Assembly (NCBI GenBank): GCA_037178975.1
Contig: JASJZH010000005.1
Span: forward strand, 3,720,001-3,784,000
Length of the DNA stretch: 64,000 nucleotides
Source of the DNA: Oscheius tipulae
Lineage: Eukaryota; Nematoda; Chromadorea; Rhabditida; Rhabditidae
Reading direction: 5' to 3'
Each line of letters opens with the position of its first letter. Position 1 is the stretch's first letter. The notes under the pieces were generated by a model, which saw only the letters and a program-made list of their open reading frames with translations, searched no databases and had not been told where the DNA came from. Below are positions 46,027 to 56,943 of this stretch, one piece after another. The position numbers and the translations under genes are program-made.

Positions 46027-47328
46027 CTAGTTCATAAAACTGGAACTCCTTCTGCGCAGATCGTCCATACTGTTCTTGCCATTCGGAGCGATAGAGAGAA
46101 TTCCGACCGAGGTTGGCCGTCGGAAGCCGAGAAAGTTCAAGACGTCTGCTCGGATCCGCCTGAATAGTGAGGGTACAGAGGAAGATAGCTTGCCCTACGG
46201 GCTAATAGTAACGTGAAGGACCGGGCTGATGGCATTCCAGAACATCCAGATGAAGTGGCCGAAGAATGTGGCCAAGGGGGTGTCTGGAAGGAACCAGTAC
46301 TCCCAGAGAAGGAAACATAGAATGTGGAAAGCTCCGAGGGACAGGACCTAGAGATTCCTTTAACTTCTAGATCGATTAGTTGGAGATTTGAGCACGCAAT
46401 AATTCAAAACTTTCTTGTTGCGAGTCCAAAGGTCTGTTGACTCTTTGACAAAGAAACTGTGGAGTACTGTTTACCTGTATCGTCAAGTACATCTCCTTCT
46501 TGCTCAGAATTGCGTGCTTGAAGTAGATGTAGGCAAAGATGGATCCGTAGCAAAGAATTGAACAGATCACTTCAACGACCACGAGACGGTTGCTGACAAC
46601 CCGAATTATGTAAGACAACGGTCGACCGTCTTCATAGTGCCATGTGTAGAGAGGAACAACGTAGATCTCTTTGCTCAAAGGAGTCATGTCGATTACGAAG
46701 AATAGAAGGAAGGTCAACCAACAGAATCCGAGATAAATCTAGAAAGAGAGTTCGGCATTCTGAAAAGAGACTCACAGTAGTTTTGGTGCTGCTAAAGATC
46801 CGATCACTACTCCAGGCGAAAATGATTGAGCTGAATCGGTTCCAGTTGAGGAGGATTGAGAGTGCGAGCATAGTACACCACGCTCCATTCATCGTGGCCC
46901 CGTTGATCGTCTCCAGCCAACCGTAGTGTTCTCCGCCATCCAAAATATAGATTCCAGAAGAGAAATGAATGATCAGTTGGATAATGTCGGCCACTCCAAT
47001 ATGAACCATGATCCTGTAGGCTCTGAATTTTTTGTAGTCCGAGTCGTTTCGGATCGCCTGAAGAGGAAACTATCGAATGTTTTGAGGATGTGAACCAGTA
47101 TGACGATGGTATAGAAGACAGCGAAGAAGGCGGAGAAGAGAAAGACGAAGATGGCTATGGGTACCTGTTGACCAAAATACTCATCCCGACTCAGGACCTC
47201 GTTCGTCACATTTCCTGGAATAGCCTGGTTTTGATCTGTTAACCCTTGGAACAACTGTACTTCAGCCACTAGTGGAACTCTCTACTCCCATCCCTGAGAA
47301 ACTCACCTATTTCCACGAGCCAGATCAT
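46027..47328 (-). CDS. seven-transmembrane receptor, nematode serpentine SRT-like
   Basis: The model starts at ATG 47328 (MIWLVEI), 20 nt after TTTTTACAG, and splices to VAEVQLFQGLTDQNQ with two NxT/S-type sites. It then runs through hydrophobic helices VPIAIFVFLFSAFFAVFYTI, YRIMVHIGVADIIQLIIHF, ATMNGAWCTMLALSILLNWN, FCWLTFLLFFVIDM, VVVEVICSILCYGSIFAYIY, LSLGAFHILCFLLWEYWFL and FFGHFIWMFWNAISPVLHVT. The C-terminal exon encodes a basic tail with RRPTSVGI and ends RRRSSSFMN at TAG 46027-46029. YRIMVHIGVADIIQL and the NRF after helix 3 resemble C. elegans SRT chemoreceptors. Ligand unknown. Confidence 0.7.
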
Positions 47329-48221
47329 CGTTAGCGAATAGTACGGATTCTGTAAAAACGAGTGTTTTGAAATCTGTGCACAGTGCAGACTAAACAAGAA
47401 ATCACATGTTCAAATTGTCTAGATTGATACGGAACATTCTATTAGAGCGGGAGGCCGATTGGTTCCTGGAGTTGTGCGTAGTTCAGTTTATGTGAAAAGG
47501 GAAAAACTGTAAACACAAGATAGAGGGTTTCAGGGGGTCATCATGGAGAAGATACCGTTTTTTGGGGTCAGTCGAGATTCTGGGCACGACTAAAGAAATT
47601 TATGGAATGAGTGGTTCAAGAAGAGTCATGACAATTTGGTTGAAAGTTACCTGAGCTCTACAGGGGATGAAAACAGAACATTTTGTTTTTCGGATGACCA
47701 CTATGTTCTTTCCCTACCAAGCAACAAAAAAAGCATTTGCTGATCACGAAGAAGTCAAGGAAAACCAAAAACACAGATACATCCTGCGTGAATCTACAGA
47801 GGCTGTTAGTCAGTAAAGAATCCTGTCTTCTCTAGCCGGATTCTGGGCATGATGAGGTAAGCAAGGATCCCAGAAAGGCATAGAAACAGGGAGAAAACTA
47901 GATCCAACGGTTATTAAAGACTCTCCCTATCCAAGCAAGGGCACTTTTCCTCGAGTCAATTTGCGGGTGATCAGTAAATCGAGTTAGAAAGGTGAAGTTT
48001 GGATTCGACGTATGTCGAAAGGTAGGGATGAAGCCGAAAGGTCGAGAATACCTGCCTAATTGGTTCATTTGAAATGGACCTGATTGACAAGGAAGTATCT
48101 CACTGCAACCGGCTCAAATGGAAATATTCTTGGAGAGGAAAAGCAGCTGTGGACCAAAGAATGAGTGTCGTGTGATTCTCGGGAAATCTTGATTGGCTAC
48201 ATACGCAATTCCTCGAATTAT
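47329..48221. other. intergenic, no gene seen
   Basis: Nearly 900 nt upstream of the receptor. No coding signal or recognisable repeat was found on either strand. Confidence 0.45.
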
Positions 48222-48634
48222 TAGGTCTGGCCATAAGTAATGTCCTACAGCTACCTTTTAAAATTATCGAATCGGTCAAAAAAATTTTGTGAGGTACTTG
48301 ACCCCGAAAAACAACTATTGAGAGCTTAAGGAACCTGTAGGACAGAAGGTCGAGGAGTACGGTAGCTTTCGAAATCGCGCCAAAAATGAGTAAATTAAGT
48401 CTTCAAAAAAGTAAAAGATGCGTCTCAATGTTCTATCCGCCCGTAGAGAAAACTTATTGCTGAAAAACGTTTTTGCGCGATTTTAAAAGCTATCGTACTC
48501 CTCGACCCTCTGACCAGGTTAAAAAAGCTTTCAGAGTTTGTTTTTCGGGGTCGACTACCCCAAGAAAATTTTTTTGGACCGATCCGATAACATTGAAAGG
48601 TAGCTGTAGTACTACGCCCCATTGGTCAGATCTA
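48222..48634. repeat. 413-bp mariner-type MITE (long inverted repeats, TA flanks)
   Basis: The left arm begins TAGGTCTGGCCATAAGTAAT and the right arm ends with the complement of TAGATCTGACCAATGGGGCG. The arms pair imperfectly over about 170 nt each (48240-48395 against 48470-48615), leaving a loop of about 75 nt. Blocks such as ACAGCTACCTTT, GACCCCGAAAAACAA and GGTCGAGGAGTAC occur in both arms. Ends at TA dinucleotides and the GGCCATAA-type terminus fit a non-autonomous mariner derivative. Open frames inside it are artefacts of the palindrome. Confidence 0.8.
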
Positions 48635-48779
48635 CTAATTCGAGCAATTACTTGCTTTCTTCGAAAAAAAATTCTCGATAAAAAGTAAACAATTTCAAAC
48701 AGAAACAGTCCCAACTTTACAGCTACTCGCTGTCCGTCAGTTCCACTTCTATTTCTTGGGAGAATCCTACCAAATTTAA

Positions 48780-49052
48780 ATGGGCTGCAAACCGAGCAAG
48801 TCGTGCGGTCGCAAGAGGTCCAAAGCGACGGCCAGATTCGAGTTGGTGGCCCCGACTCTTGGCAGCGGAAGGTGCAAGACAGATGAACCGGTCGATGAGA
48901 AGACGAAAGAAGTGGAAAAGCCGGACAACGCTACGGAATACAGGCGGCGGATGAAGAAGAAACGCGAGAAGAGTCGATTTGTTATCCAGCCAGAGGACTG
49001 CACGCTCTTCGAAGTCTCGACCCGCATCAAGGAGCAGAACTTTGACACCTGA
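48780..49052 (+). CDS. small basic protein with N-myristoylation-type start (MGCKPSK)
   Basis: An intronless 90-codon ORF. Met-Gly at the start with Cys3 and Ser6/Lys7 (MGCKPSKSCGRKRSKATARF) fits the N-myristoyltransferase consensus followed by a palmitoylatable Cys and a polybasic stretch, i.e. dual-acylated plasma-membrane targeting. The rest is charged (EYRRRMKKKREKSRFVIQPE) and ends STRIKEQNFDT at TGA 49050-49052. The gene is flanked by a MITE 146 nt upstream and by the convergent xylosyltransferase gene about 150 nt downstream. Family not recognised. Codon use and the meaningful N-terminus favour a real gene, but there is no homologue I can name. Confidence 0.55.
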   Translation: MGCKPSKSCGRKRSKATARFELVAPTLGSGRCKTDEPVDEKTKEVEKPDNATEYRRRMKKKREKSRFVIQPEDCTLFEVSTRIKEQNFDT

Positions 49053-49200
49053 ACAAGAAGAAGAAAATAGACACAGAACGGCACAATACAATGTGAACTC
49101 ATTCTGTTGTTATTGGGAAAGAGATGGGTTAAAAATATAGTTTACTTATTACTAGTGAAAACGAATGCTATATAAAATTACACAAGAAATACTCCTATGA

Positions 49201-52194
49201 CTACGAGAGCACGTTAAAAATCTGGTCGTACCCTTTTAAAATATCCGACTTGGGGTCTGGGTAGGAAACGCTCCAGACCGTTTCGGGACAGTTCTCGGTA
49301 CAGCTGTCTACGACGGTATAATGCGTTTTCATCAGACGATCAAATTCTTCCGTCTTCGGGACTGTGAGAACGGGGAAGTACATCTCGGCCAGTGGGCGTT
49401 CCCCATCGTGGATAAGTGTCTTCCATGTGCCCGCGATTTTTAGAGAACTGGATACGGTAGCGAGGTCGAGAGACGAGAACTGGCTCCCATAGATTGAATC
49501 GTAGTGACCGACGTCCTGAATGGAGAACTATGCACAAGAATCGAGTAAGGATTTTACCTGTGTGGCAACGAGAGATCCAGCTCCATTGTACCACGAAAAG
49601 CTGACTTTCGGCGAGGTTTTGCCAGCTGGGACTGTCGTATTTTGACCAGGAACACGTCTCCATCGGAATATTACTGTCGCTGTTCCTTCCTGAACATCCT
49701 TCTTTTACAAAACACATCATTTACATACCAAATCGACAAATCCAGTAGGATTGCGGAAGACTTCCTCTTTGTGATCGATGCGCGATCCGAAACGAGGAGC
49801 ATAGAGTTCAAATCCGTCGACTATGGGACTGGAGAAGATATTGGCTCGATGCACGATGGCCGTCAACAGCTCAATTCTGCCGGAATCGGTCTGCACTCGG
49901 TTTTTAGCCTAAGTGGAAACGCAGCTTACCGTGATAGAATACACCAGGAATTGAGGATCTATCGAGTTGGCTCGGAAAATATCGACTCGATCAAGATATT
50001 CCATTTTCTGGGTCGGATCCAGCTGCTGTAAGAGACTTCTAGCCACCAGTGACAATGATTGGTCTGTAATTTGGTTTGTCTAGGAAACAAGGAACGAGTC
50101 CACCTTCTCCATCTATTTCTGCATCATAAAAGTTAACAAAGGTTGAATTGAAGGACGGATGATCTTTGGCTATGTCTCCTGGGCTAAATGAACAAGTAAA
50201 GTACTATAGAAAACGGCTTACCGAGAGCGAGAGACCTGCGCTTCGGCATAATGTATGGGATCAATGTCAATCAGACTCTCGAACTTTCGCGAAAAGTAAT
50301 ACGACTTCTTCTTGGCTTCCTAAACCTCAGTTCTATAAACTGTACGATAAAAATGATTACGGCAAGGGATATTTTATGCAGATCGTGTTTCTTGATGACG
50401 AGAGGAGAGCATCCACACCAATCAACGATATTTTTTAGAGCATCACATCGACAGCCCTGTTTCCTATTCCAATTTGTCATCTTCAGATTGCTGCCGATGA
50501 TGCTGTCACAGAACTGGGAGTTTGCGGCCAACTGAAATCGATTCCTCGTTAGCGGATCAATGCGAAAGTTACCGTGTGATAGTAACTCTCCAGCGGGAGA
50601 AGGACTGTCGTGTAAAGATCGCGTAATCGGGCCGGATAGGTCTCATTCGAAATCGAATATTCGGCAAACTTCCTGTGAAGGATCAGCCAGTCTGAGCCGC
50701 CATCTATTCGAACATTCTTCGGGAACTGCCCCCGTCTTCCGACTCGCCACATATGATTCTCGCACTCAACAAAATAGTGATCGAATCCTTGCTTGGTGAT
50801 GAATTGAGCCGTGTTGTAGCCATGAGATGCGAGGAATGTTTTACCGCGATGTCTACAAAATGAATTTTGTGGAAAGAAATAATGGTGATGTAGGCTGGAT
50901 AGATGCCAAATCGAAGGCTTGATATGGATCTCTCTCAAGCAAAATCTGGCCGAATAATATTGTCTCAGCAAGCTGTCAAGGACGGCTAGATTCATCATCT
51001 CTTCTCAGAAAACGAATAGAACGTACTGCTGTAATTGGGCCTCCAGCTCCTGCACTGAAAGGACGGGAAAATCACTTTCGGACAGATTGACCAGATAGTC
51101 CCAGGTGGCAAATTCGTGCATTGATAGGGACAGTCGGATCACTTCTGAATACAAACTGCTCAAGACAAGGAGCGCTGAAGTACCTTGATACATCATGAGT
51201 AGGGAAGCACCGCCCCAAATTGTGCTGAATCCATCGGGAATGACATAAACATTAGGTATGAGGGTTCCAATTCGTTCCATTTCTCTCTTCATGTACTTTT
51301 GTCGCTGATCTACGTGAATGAAATAGAGATGTTCCGGGGAATAGATGGCCTTTAGGAGTCGCTTGACCTGAGAAGTACTGTTCGTGTGGCATAACAAATC
51401 AAATACCTGTCGATCATTTCTGCCGTTGAATTGGAGGAGAAACAGTATTTTGATAGGCGGTTGAGTCGAAGAAGTGTTATGAATTCCGATATAGGACGTG
51501 CTCAAGTGTTTCAGATTCCTCGTATGGCCAGTGTGATAGACTGGAACTCCTTCCGAAGAACATGTTTCAGTAGATTCCGGCAATTCCATTGCTTCTAGTT
51601 TGTTTCCACATAGACATTCGCTGTTACTGATAGCTGGAAAACATCGTGAAACTCTCGAAAGAGACAAATAAACCGTAATATAAGAAGCCGGGACGGTAAC
51701 ATTCGGCTTGACATCTGACCGGGTCGTTGTACTTAAAACTAGCTTCCGTTAGAACCTTTTTACTCGAAGAATATGCATAACAGCCAGCGACTACATTTAC
51801 TAGGGAGGAATCTGAAAGAGTTGGCCGAAGACAACAGCACGTACTGTGATTTTTACACGTGCTTTTGGGAAATTCATTCAGAAGGTATTCGTTGATATTA
51901 CACGCTCCATTTTCTATCTGAAAAGAGATTCACCACTTAAAAGGAAGGCTGAGTACCTGTGATCGACATTCAGCTGTTTTAGCTCGAGAAAGAGCCTTCC
52001 GCGCCTCACTGTTGCCTATTGTGCACTGAAATATGACTGTAGATGCTAAAAAGAAGTAGACCTACGAGCGTTTTCGAGACAGTGTTGAGAAGGTTTGTCT
52101 CGGACACGAAGATCTGCAAAGAAAATTGACAGACAGCCAGGGTTAAAATAACCCAGACTATGAACCAAACCAGCCGTTTTGGATGCAGATGCAT
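49201..52194 (-). CDS. XYLT1: protein O-xylosyltransferase
   Basis: A Golgi type II membrane enzyme that adds xylose to serines of proteoglycan cores, the first step of glycosaminoglycan synthesis (sqv-6 in C. elegans). ATG 52194 lies directly after ATTTCAG and gives MHLHPKRLVWFIVWVILTLA, a signal anchor. The GT14 domain contains IKILFLLQFNGRNDRQVFDL, LYFIHVDQRQKYMKREME, VYVIPDGFSTIWGGASLLMM, WDYLVNLSESDFPVLSVQEL and DGGSDWLILHRKFAEYSI. The C-terminal xylosyltransferase domain ends with VDSCTENCPETVWSVSYPDP and FNVLS at the stop 49201-49203. Exons between about 49750 and 50550 are less certain. Vertebrates have XYLT1 and XYLT2; the single invertebrate gene cannot be assigned to either. Confidence 0.88.
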
Positions 52195-52321
52195 CTGAAA
52201 TAGAATTGTTGGCTGCAAATGGGAACGCAAAAAAGATTCTAAGGAAGATATATAAAACAGAAGGATCTTTATTTTCCCGCAATTTTTCGGTGTTTTCTCT
52301 ACTCTATTTTTCTACTTTTCT

Positions 52322-52789
52322 GGTAATACTTCGGCAGGCAACACGCATCATTCGAATTTTTTCGCGCGCAATTTCTTTTTTGGCGCGGATTCAGTTTTTT
52401 TTGCAAGCTTTTCCCAGTTTTATCGCTCATTTCTGCTATTTTTCCGTATTTGTCTCGTTTTATCGTTCTTTTGTCCCCAACAAATGGTCTGCTATGCATC
52501 TAGAAAGATAAATGTAGTAGCTACGGCCCATTCTGAAACTCTTTTTTTTCGTATTTACAGACAATTCAAGAAGAGTGACGCCGGAAGGACTGGAAAGAAG
52601 AACTGTGATGTGTTTTCATCTTATTTTTCCTCAGAAAGAAAGTTTTGTCAACGGGTCAACATATATTTCCTGCACAAAACAATAAGTCAGGTGGAGGATT
52701 AGTCAATTATGCTTAGCAATCAATTCCAGAAAAACGAAATTGCGCACGAAAAACTCCGAATGATGTGTGTTGCCTGCCGAAGTATTACC
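52322..52789. mobile_element. 468-bp MITE with 54-bp inverted repeats and 8-bp target duplication
   Basis: The left end GGTAATACTTCGGCAGGCAA (52322) and the right end (complement, finishing at 52789) are inverted repeats over about 54 bp with only a few mismatches. The element is flanked by identical 8-bp direct repeats ACTTTTCT (52314-52321 and 52790-52797). An 8-bp duplication fits hAT, P or Merlin families; GG termini would favour Merlin but this is not decisive. The interior has no transposase. It lies between the divergent XYLT and TOMM20 start codons. Confidence 0.9.
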
Positions 52790-52882
52790 ACTTTTCTTCC
52801 TTTCTTTTTCGGTTGTCCAACTGTTTCTTGGCTATGACCAATTGAATAGCAACCTGCTTAAACACTAACCTATTTGCAGGCG

Positions 52883-53522
52883 ATGTCCTACCTCACTGAT
52901 AAAAGATTCTTCGTTGTTGGTGCTACGGCTGGCATAATTGGATTCTGCATTTGGTTTGACCATAAAAGACGTTCCGACCCCGAATATAAAAACAAAATTC
53001 GGTAAGAGGCTTACAGTTTCTCTATGTCCAGCTGTTTAGAGCCAACCGACGAGGTGCAGCTGGTGTACAGCCTATTTCAGCCGGTGACTTCAATGTGGAC
53101 TTCACGAATCCTGCTCAAATTCAAAACTACTTCCTTCGAGTAACCTTTACTTTTTATGAGAATCTTCACAATGTCATTTGCAGGAAATGCAACTAGGAGA
53201 AGAGCTGCTAGACCAGGGTAAGACTGAGGAAGGTGCCGAGCATCTGGCTAATGCTATCGTCGTCTGCGGCCAGCCAGAGCAGATTCTCCAAATTCTACAG
53301 CAGACCTTGGGACCTGCTCAATTTGCCGCCATCGTGAACAAGATTCCCGAAGTCCGACAGCGGTTCGCTCAACATGTTCAGCGTGCCGTCCGTACCAATC
53401 AGGTGGTCGAAGAAGAGGAAGACGTCGGCTTTGTCAGGATACCGAGCAACCAATCCGATGTCACAGAGGACGAGGAGAATGTCGTCGTCCCTTGTCGAAT
53501 GGAAGAAGAAGAACTGGAGTAA
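52883..53522 (+). CDS. TOMM20: mitochondrial import receptor subunit TOM20
   Basis: Outer-membrane receptor that binds presequences during mitochondrial protein import. The ATG at 52883 follows TATTTGCAG by 3 nt. The N-terminal membrane anchor (FFVVGATAGIIGFCIWFDHK) is followed by RRSDPEYKNKIR and then the cytosolic TPR-like domain: PAQIQNYFLREMQLGEELLD, EEGAEHLANAIVVCGQPEQI, LQILQQTLGPAQFAAI. An acidic tail ends VVPCRMEEEELE at 53520-53522. Three exons with short introns. Length about 185 residues with the tail, slightly longer than the vertebrate protein. Confidence 0.93.
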
Positions 53523-53702
53523 GCTGGCAGTTTCATATTTGTGTGTTTTCTTTCTTCATGCATTCATAAATTTTCTGTTAAACCTTCATTCATGTTGTCG
53601 TTCTTGAAGTACATTCATCTTCATGATATCTCTTTTCAATAATGCCATCACTCGCATTGGCTCATCTTCCTGCAGTTATGACACCACCTTATTCAGACCT
53701 AC

Positions 53703-55153
53703 ATGAACGTCGTTTGTGAATGGGGAGACTGCCACGTGGTCTTGGAAAGTCGACCAGTAGGCACTGTTCACCTTCAGAGCAAGTATTTTTATTTTAGGAG
53801 CTATGGGAACATTTTCGCGAGGTCCATCAGCCAGAACTAGCGCGAATTTGGAAGATGGAGCTGAATGCGAAGACGGGACAGCTGGATCGCGTTTACAGAT
53901 GCCGGTGGCGGGTATGTTTGTACTGTGTGTCCAAAATAGGTCTATTTCAGACCAGCGACGAGACTTACTGTACCAAGACGTGCCACCGACTGGAGAACTT
54001 CAAATGTCACACAAGAGTACATACGGGAGACAAGCCGTTCAATTGCACATTCGAAGACTGTAGCAAGTCCTTCAGTAGTCTGGGCGAGCGCATAAAACAC
54101 GAGAATAGAACTCACTCGAAGGAGGTTGGATTTCTTTACTGCTAGCTTATTGAAGTTCTTCTTCAGAGACCGTACGTGTGCGATGCCGAGGACTGCGATA
54201 AGAGCTACAAGGATCCGTCGGCTCTTCGAAAGCATATGTTGGCTGCCCACAGCGCAGACGAATACGATCAGTACAAAATCCGGAATGCGGCTCAGAGAAA
54301 GAGAAAGCAGCAGGTGGTCAAGAAGCAATTTACGCCTGAGGAATTCTCTGCTCTTCAACAAATGGCTAAAAATGTATTGGGACCTCTTTCCTCAGACCAG
54401 TGTCTTCCAGTTTCTAAACGTACAACAGCAGCAGAATCACACGGAGGTAACTTACGAGCAGTATCTGAACGAGCCGTCGGAGATGGAACGAATCGAGCAA
54501 CACGATCCGTACCTTGAGCAACAATGTGTGCCGAAGGTACAAGACATCGGCATGGAAATTGAAGTGAGCACAAGTGACCAGAAAAGTGTCAGCCTCCTCA
54601 AGTAATACCATTTCTTTATCTCTCGTTACCTCTATTTTAGTGATCCGTTTGCATTGCCCGATGGTACTCTCAGCTACAAAGACTTCTCGACTCTGAAGCT
54701 CAATCGTTACACCACGAGGGAGAATGCCGACAAGAACAGACCCTGTCCTCCGCAGTCCTGTCTTCACTGGTTCAATGCTCCTCCCGACATGGACGAGGCC
54801 AAGCTCAAGGAGGTGTGCTCTTTTTTTGACGCAATTTATATTAGTGTTTAGGCTCTGACCAAGGCTGGTGTTACTCCCATCAATGTGACACAGCACAGAC
54901 TGCATACTGGTCGTTCCACCGCTGGCACTTGTGGACTTGCCTCGGTTCAGGATGCCACCGAAGCTCTCATTCTGGCCAATCACATTCCAGTCCAGACTCC
55001 AAACTCTCATGTAATTTTTCTACTCGACATGGGAAATTACCAAATTTTTAGATCTCCAACATGCTGAAGTTGACCTACACTAGGGCTCTTGGACAGAATG
55101 GTGGTCCGCAGACCTGGCAGCAACAGAAATATCCATGGAATAGCTTCCAGTAG
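53703..55153 (+). CDS. GLI/GLIS-type zinc-finger protein fused to a duplicated hnRNP L C-terminal RRM
   Basis: The first four exons encode C2H2 fingers of GLI/GLIS/ZIC type. The first is CEWGDCHVV with ELWEHFREVH, joined over a 42-nt intron. A second, degenerate finger ends HTRVHTGDKPFNC. The third reads CTFEDCSKSF, and the last CDAEDCDKSYKDPSALRKHM. A K/Q-rich segment then crosses a 37-nt intron (54374-54410) into an exon ending IGMEIEVSTSDQKS. From there the sequence is a near copy of hnRNP L: NDPFALPDGTLSYKDFS, HWFNAPPDMDEAKLKE and LANHIPV, with its own stop at 55151-55153. All junctions are in frame with GT-AG introns at the same places as in hnRNP L, so one chimeric mRNA is possible. Alternatively the tail is a separate partial copy. 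Confidence 0.65.
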
Positions 55154-55507
55154 AATTGAAACACCCTTTTCCTAACCTATTATATCTCTCTTCTATTACT
55201 GTTTTTCCTGTTCAACAGGATATTTCATTTTGTCGACGATCAGTCGATCGATCCATTTTGCTTTCTTCTTTTCTGCTTCCCTCAATATTAATTCAGCGGC
55301 TATCTAAACTGCTAATAGAGCGTCTGTACGATACAAATTATATTTTTTTTAAAGGACTTAAAGTTTATAAAGATGTTTGGGTTAGTCTTGTTCTGCGTAG
55401 CTGGAGCGTGTTTATTGCACTGACGTATCTTTCTTCTATTGCTTCCTTTATACCGATTTCCCACTGGAAAGATCAAAGTTCACACTTTTTCTTACAGAGA
55501 ACTGTTT
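55154..55507. other. intergenic, no gene seen
   Basis: T-rich spacer ending in CTTTTTCTTACAG (about 55485-55497) just before the PIGC start. Confidence 0.5.
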
Positions 55508-56548
55508 ATGGTACAGTGGCAGAAAGTTCTCTACCAGCTACAGCCCTATCCGGACAATTATTCCGGCGGACAGGAGCAGTTCCTCAAAGAACTCCGAAAA
55601 AATTGTTTGATTTCATATTTCTCCTTCTGCTGAACTCTATATTTCAGTGTCGGCTGTACAATATCGTTATTGGGATGCGGTAGTGGCCTGTAGTAATTTC
55701 ATATTGCACATAAACTGCGTGATTCTCTTCTACGTGCTTTTTGAAAAGGTAAGACTCATTGTTTCCAAAATATCCGTTTTTTTTTCAGGTTCATGACGGA
55801 TATTTACCCGTGGAGGCTCTTCTAACATTGAGTTTCGCCTCTCTAACCATATTATATGTCATATACGCGGCTCTCCTCACCAAAACCAGCATAAACTACG
55901 TTGACCATTTTTACACTGTCATTACGCTAGTTTTCTACGGATTCGGTCTCACTCCCATAATAAGGTGAGAGTTGTTGCAGACTCTATCACCTAGTTCAGA
56001 ACATTGACGACTACAATAAGTACCGACACCGTCTACGCTACGTCAATTTTCACGGCCATCGTCAGCTGTATTTTTCACGATTACGGAGCCAGAGCACCTA
56101 TGTAAATTGTTTTTTATTTTCTGAGATAATTGGACCTTCAGAGTGTCGATGCCTTTTTCCACAAGCTGCGGTCTTTGTTCGGCTGTATTCCTTCTTTCTC
56201 GACTAAAAACTAATGCAGCCGCCTTTGCTCTTCTGTCATCAGCCTTCGGAATATATGCCTGTTCTCCTTTCTTTAGGTTTATGGTTCTGGCTCACTCAAT
56301 AAAACCAATTCCTCAGAAATATGATGGTCTTCACAGTCCCACTGATGTCGACCCTGCTCACAATCGTCACTTGCATCGTCACATACAATGTCGTCAGTCA
56401 TATGCATAGTGAACTGGCTGGATTCATTCTTCTCTTCCAATTTTTTGTCATATTCATTTGTCCGTATATACTGGTAACAAAACAGAAGGGAAAGCGAACG
56501 ATTCACGGGCCCTGGGACGAAGCTGTTCCCAACAGAGCCTTGAATTGA
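55508..56548 (+). CDS. PIGC: GPI-GlcNAc transferase subunit C (PIG-C)
   Basis: An ER membrane subunit of the complex that starts GPI-anchor synthesis by adding GlcNAc to phosphatidylinositol. It starts MVQWQKVLYQLQPYPDNYSG and continues EQFLKELRKN, the PIG-C/GPI2 N-terminal signature. Membrane helices follow (EALLTLSFASLTILYVIYAA, FYTVITLVFYGFGLTPIIR). Then come the conserved ISTDTVYATSIFTAIVSCIF and HDYGARAP, and the near-terminal helix with IFICPYILVTKQKGKRTIHG and PWDEAV (family: HGPWDEA). Six or seven exons with short introns. Stop at 56546-56548; poly(A) signal AATAAA at about 56599. Full length. Confidence 0.92.
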
Positions 56549-56943
56549 CTTGTTGTATTCTGAAGATAGGCTCTGTCAGTCTTTCAACATAGTGTGTAAA
56601 TAAATTATTCATTTTTTGTTCAATTCCTGCTCAAATCGGAGGTCATTAACCCGTTTTACTTTCAAAAGCTGGTGCGCCACGTACGATATTTCCGGCAGAA
56701 CGCGACGACTGTCACTCAATTCTTGGATTGTCTTTGCATCTTTGCTCCTCCCCTCGGAAAGCGTTTTCTTCTTTTCGTGAATAGAACAGCTCGGCAATAC
56801 TATTGTTTTCCTCTTTTTTGCAAACATGAATTCCCGTAGAAGTTTAATCTGCGTAGCTCCTGACACTGTTGCATATCGATTGCCCCCCTTTATTTCCATT
56901 TTTTTTTGTTATTCTCGTTCCTATTCAGTTTTCTTTCAGGAAA
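56549..56943. other. intergenic, no gene seen
   Basis: 3'UTR of PIGC and leader of hnRNP L, ending in a 60-nt pyrimidine tract and TTTCAG four nt before the hnRNP L ATG. Confidence 0.5.

Noticed and set aside
48425-48714. Overlapping ORFs on both strands near the MITE
   Set aside because: The similar peptides on opposite strands reflect the palindromic arms of the element and not a gene.
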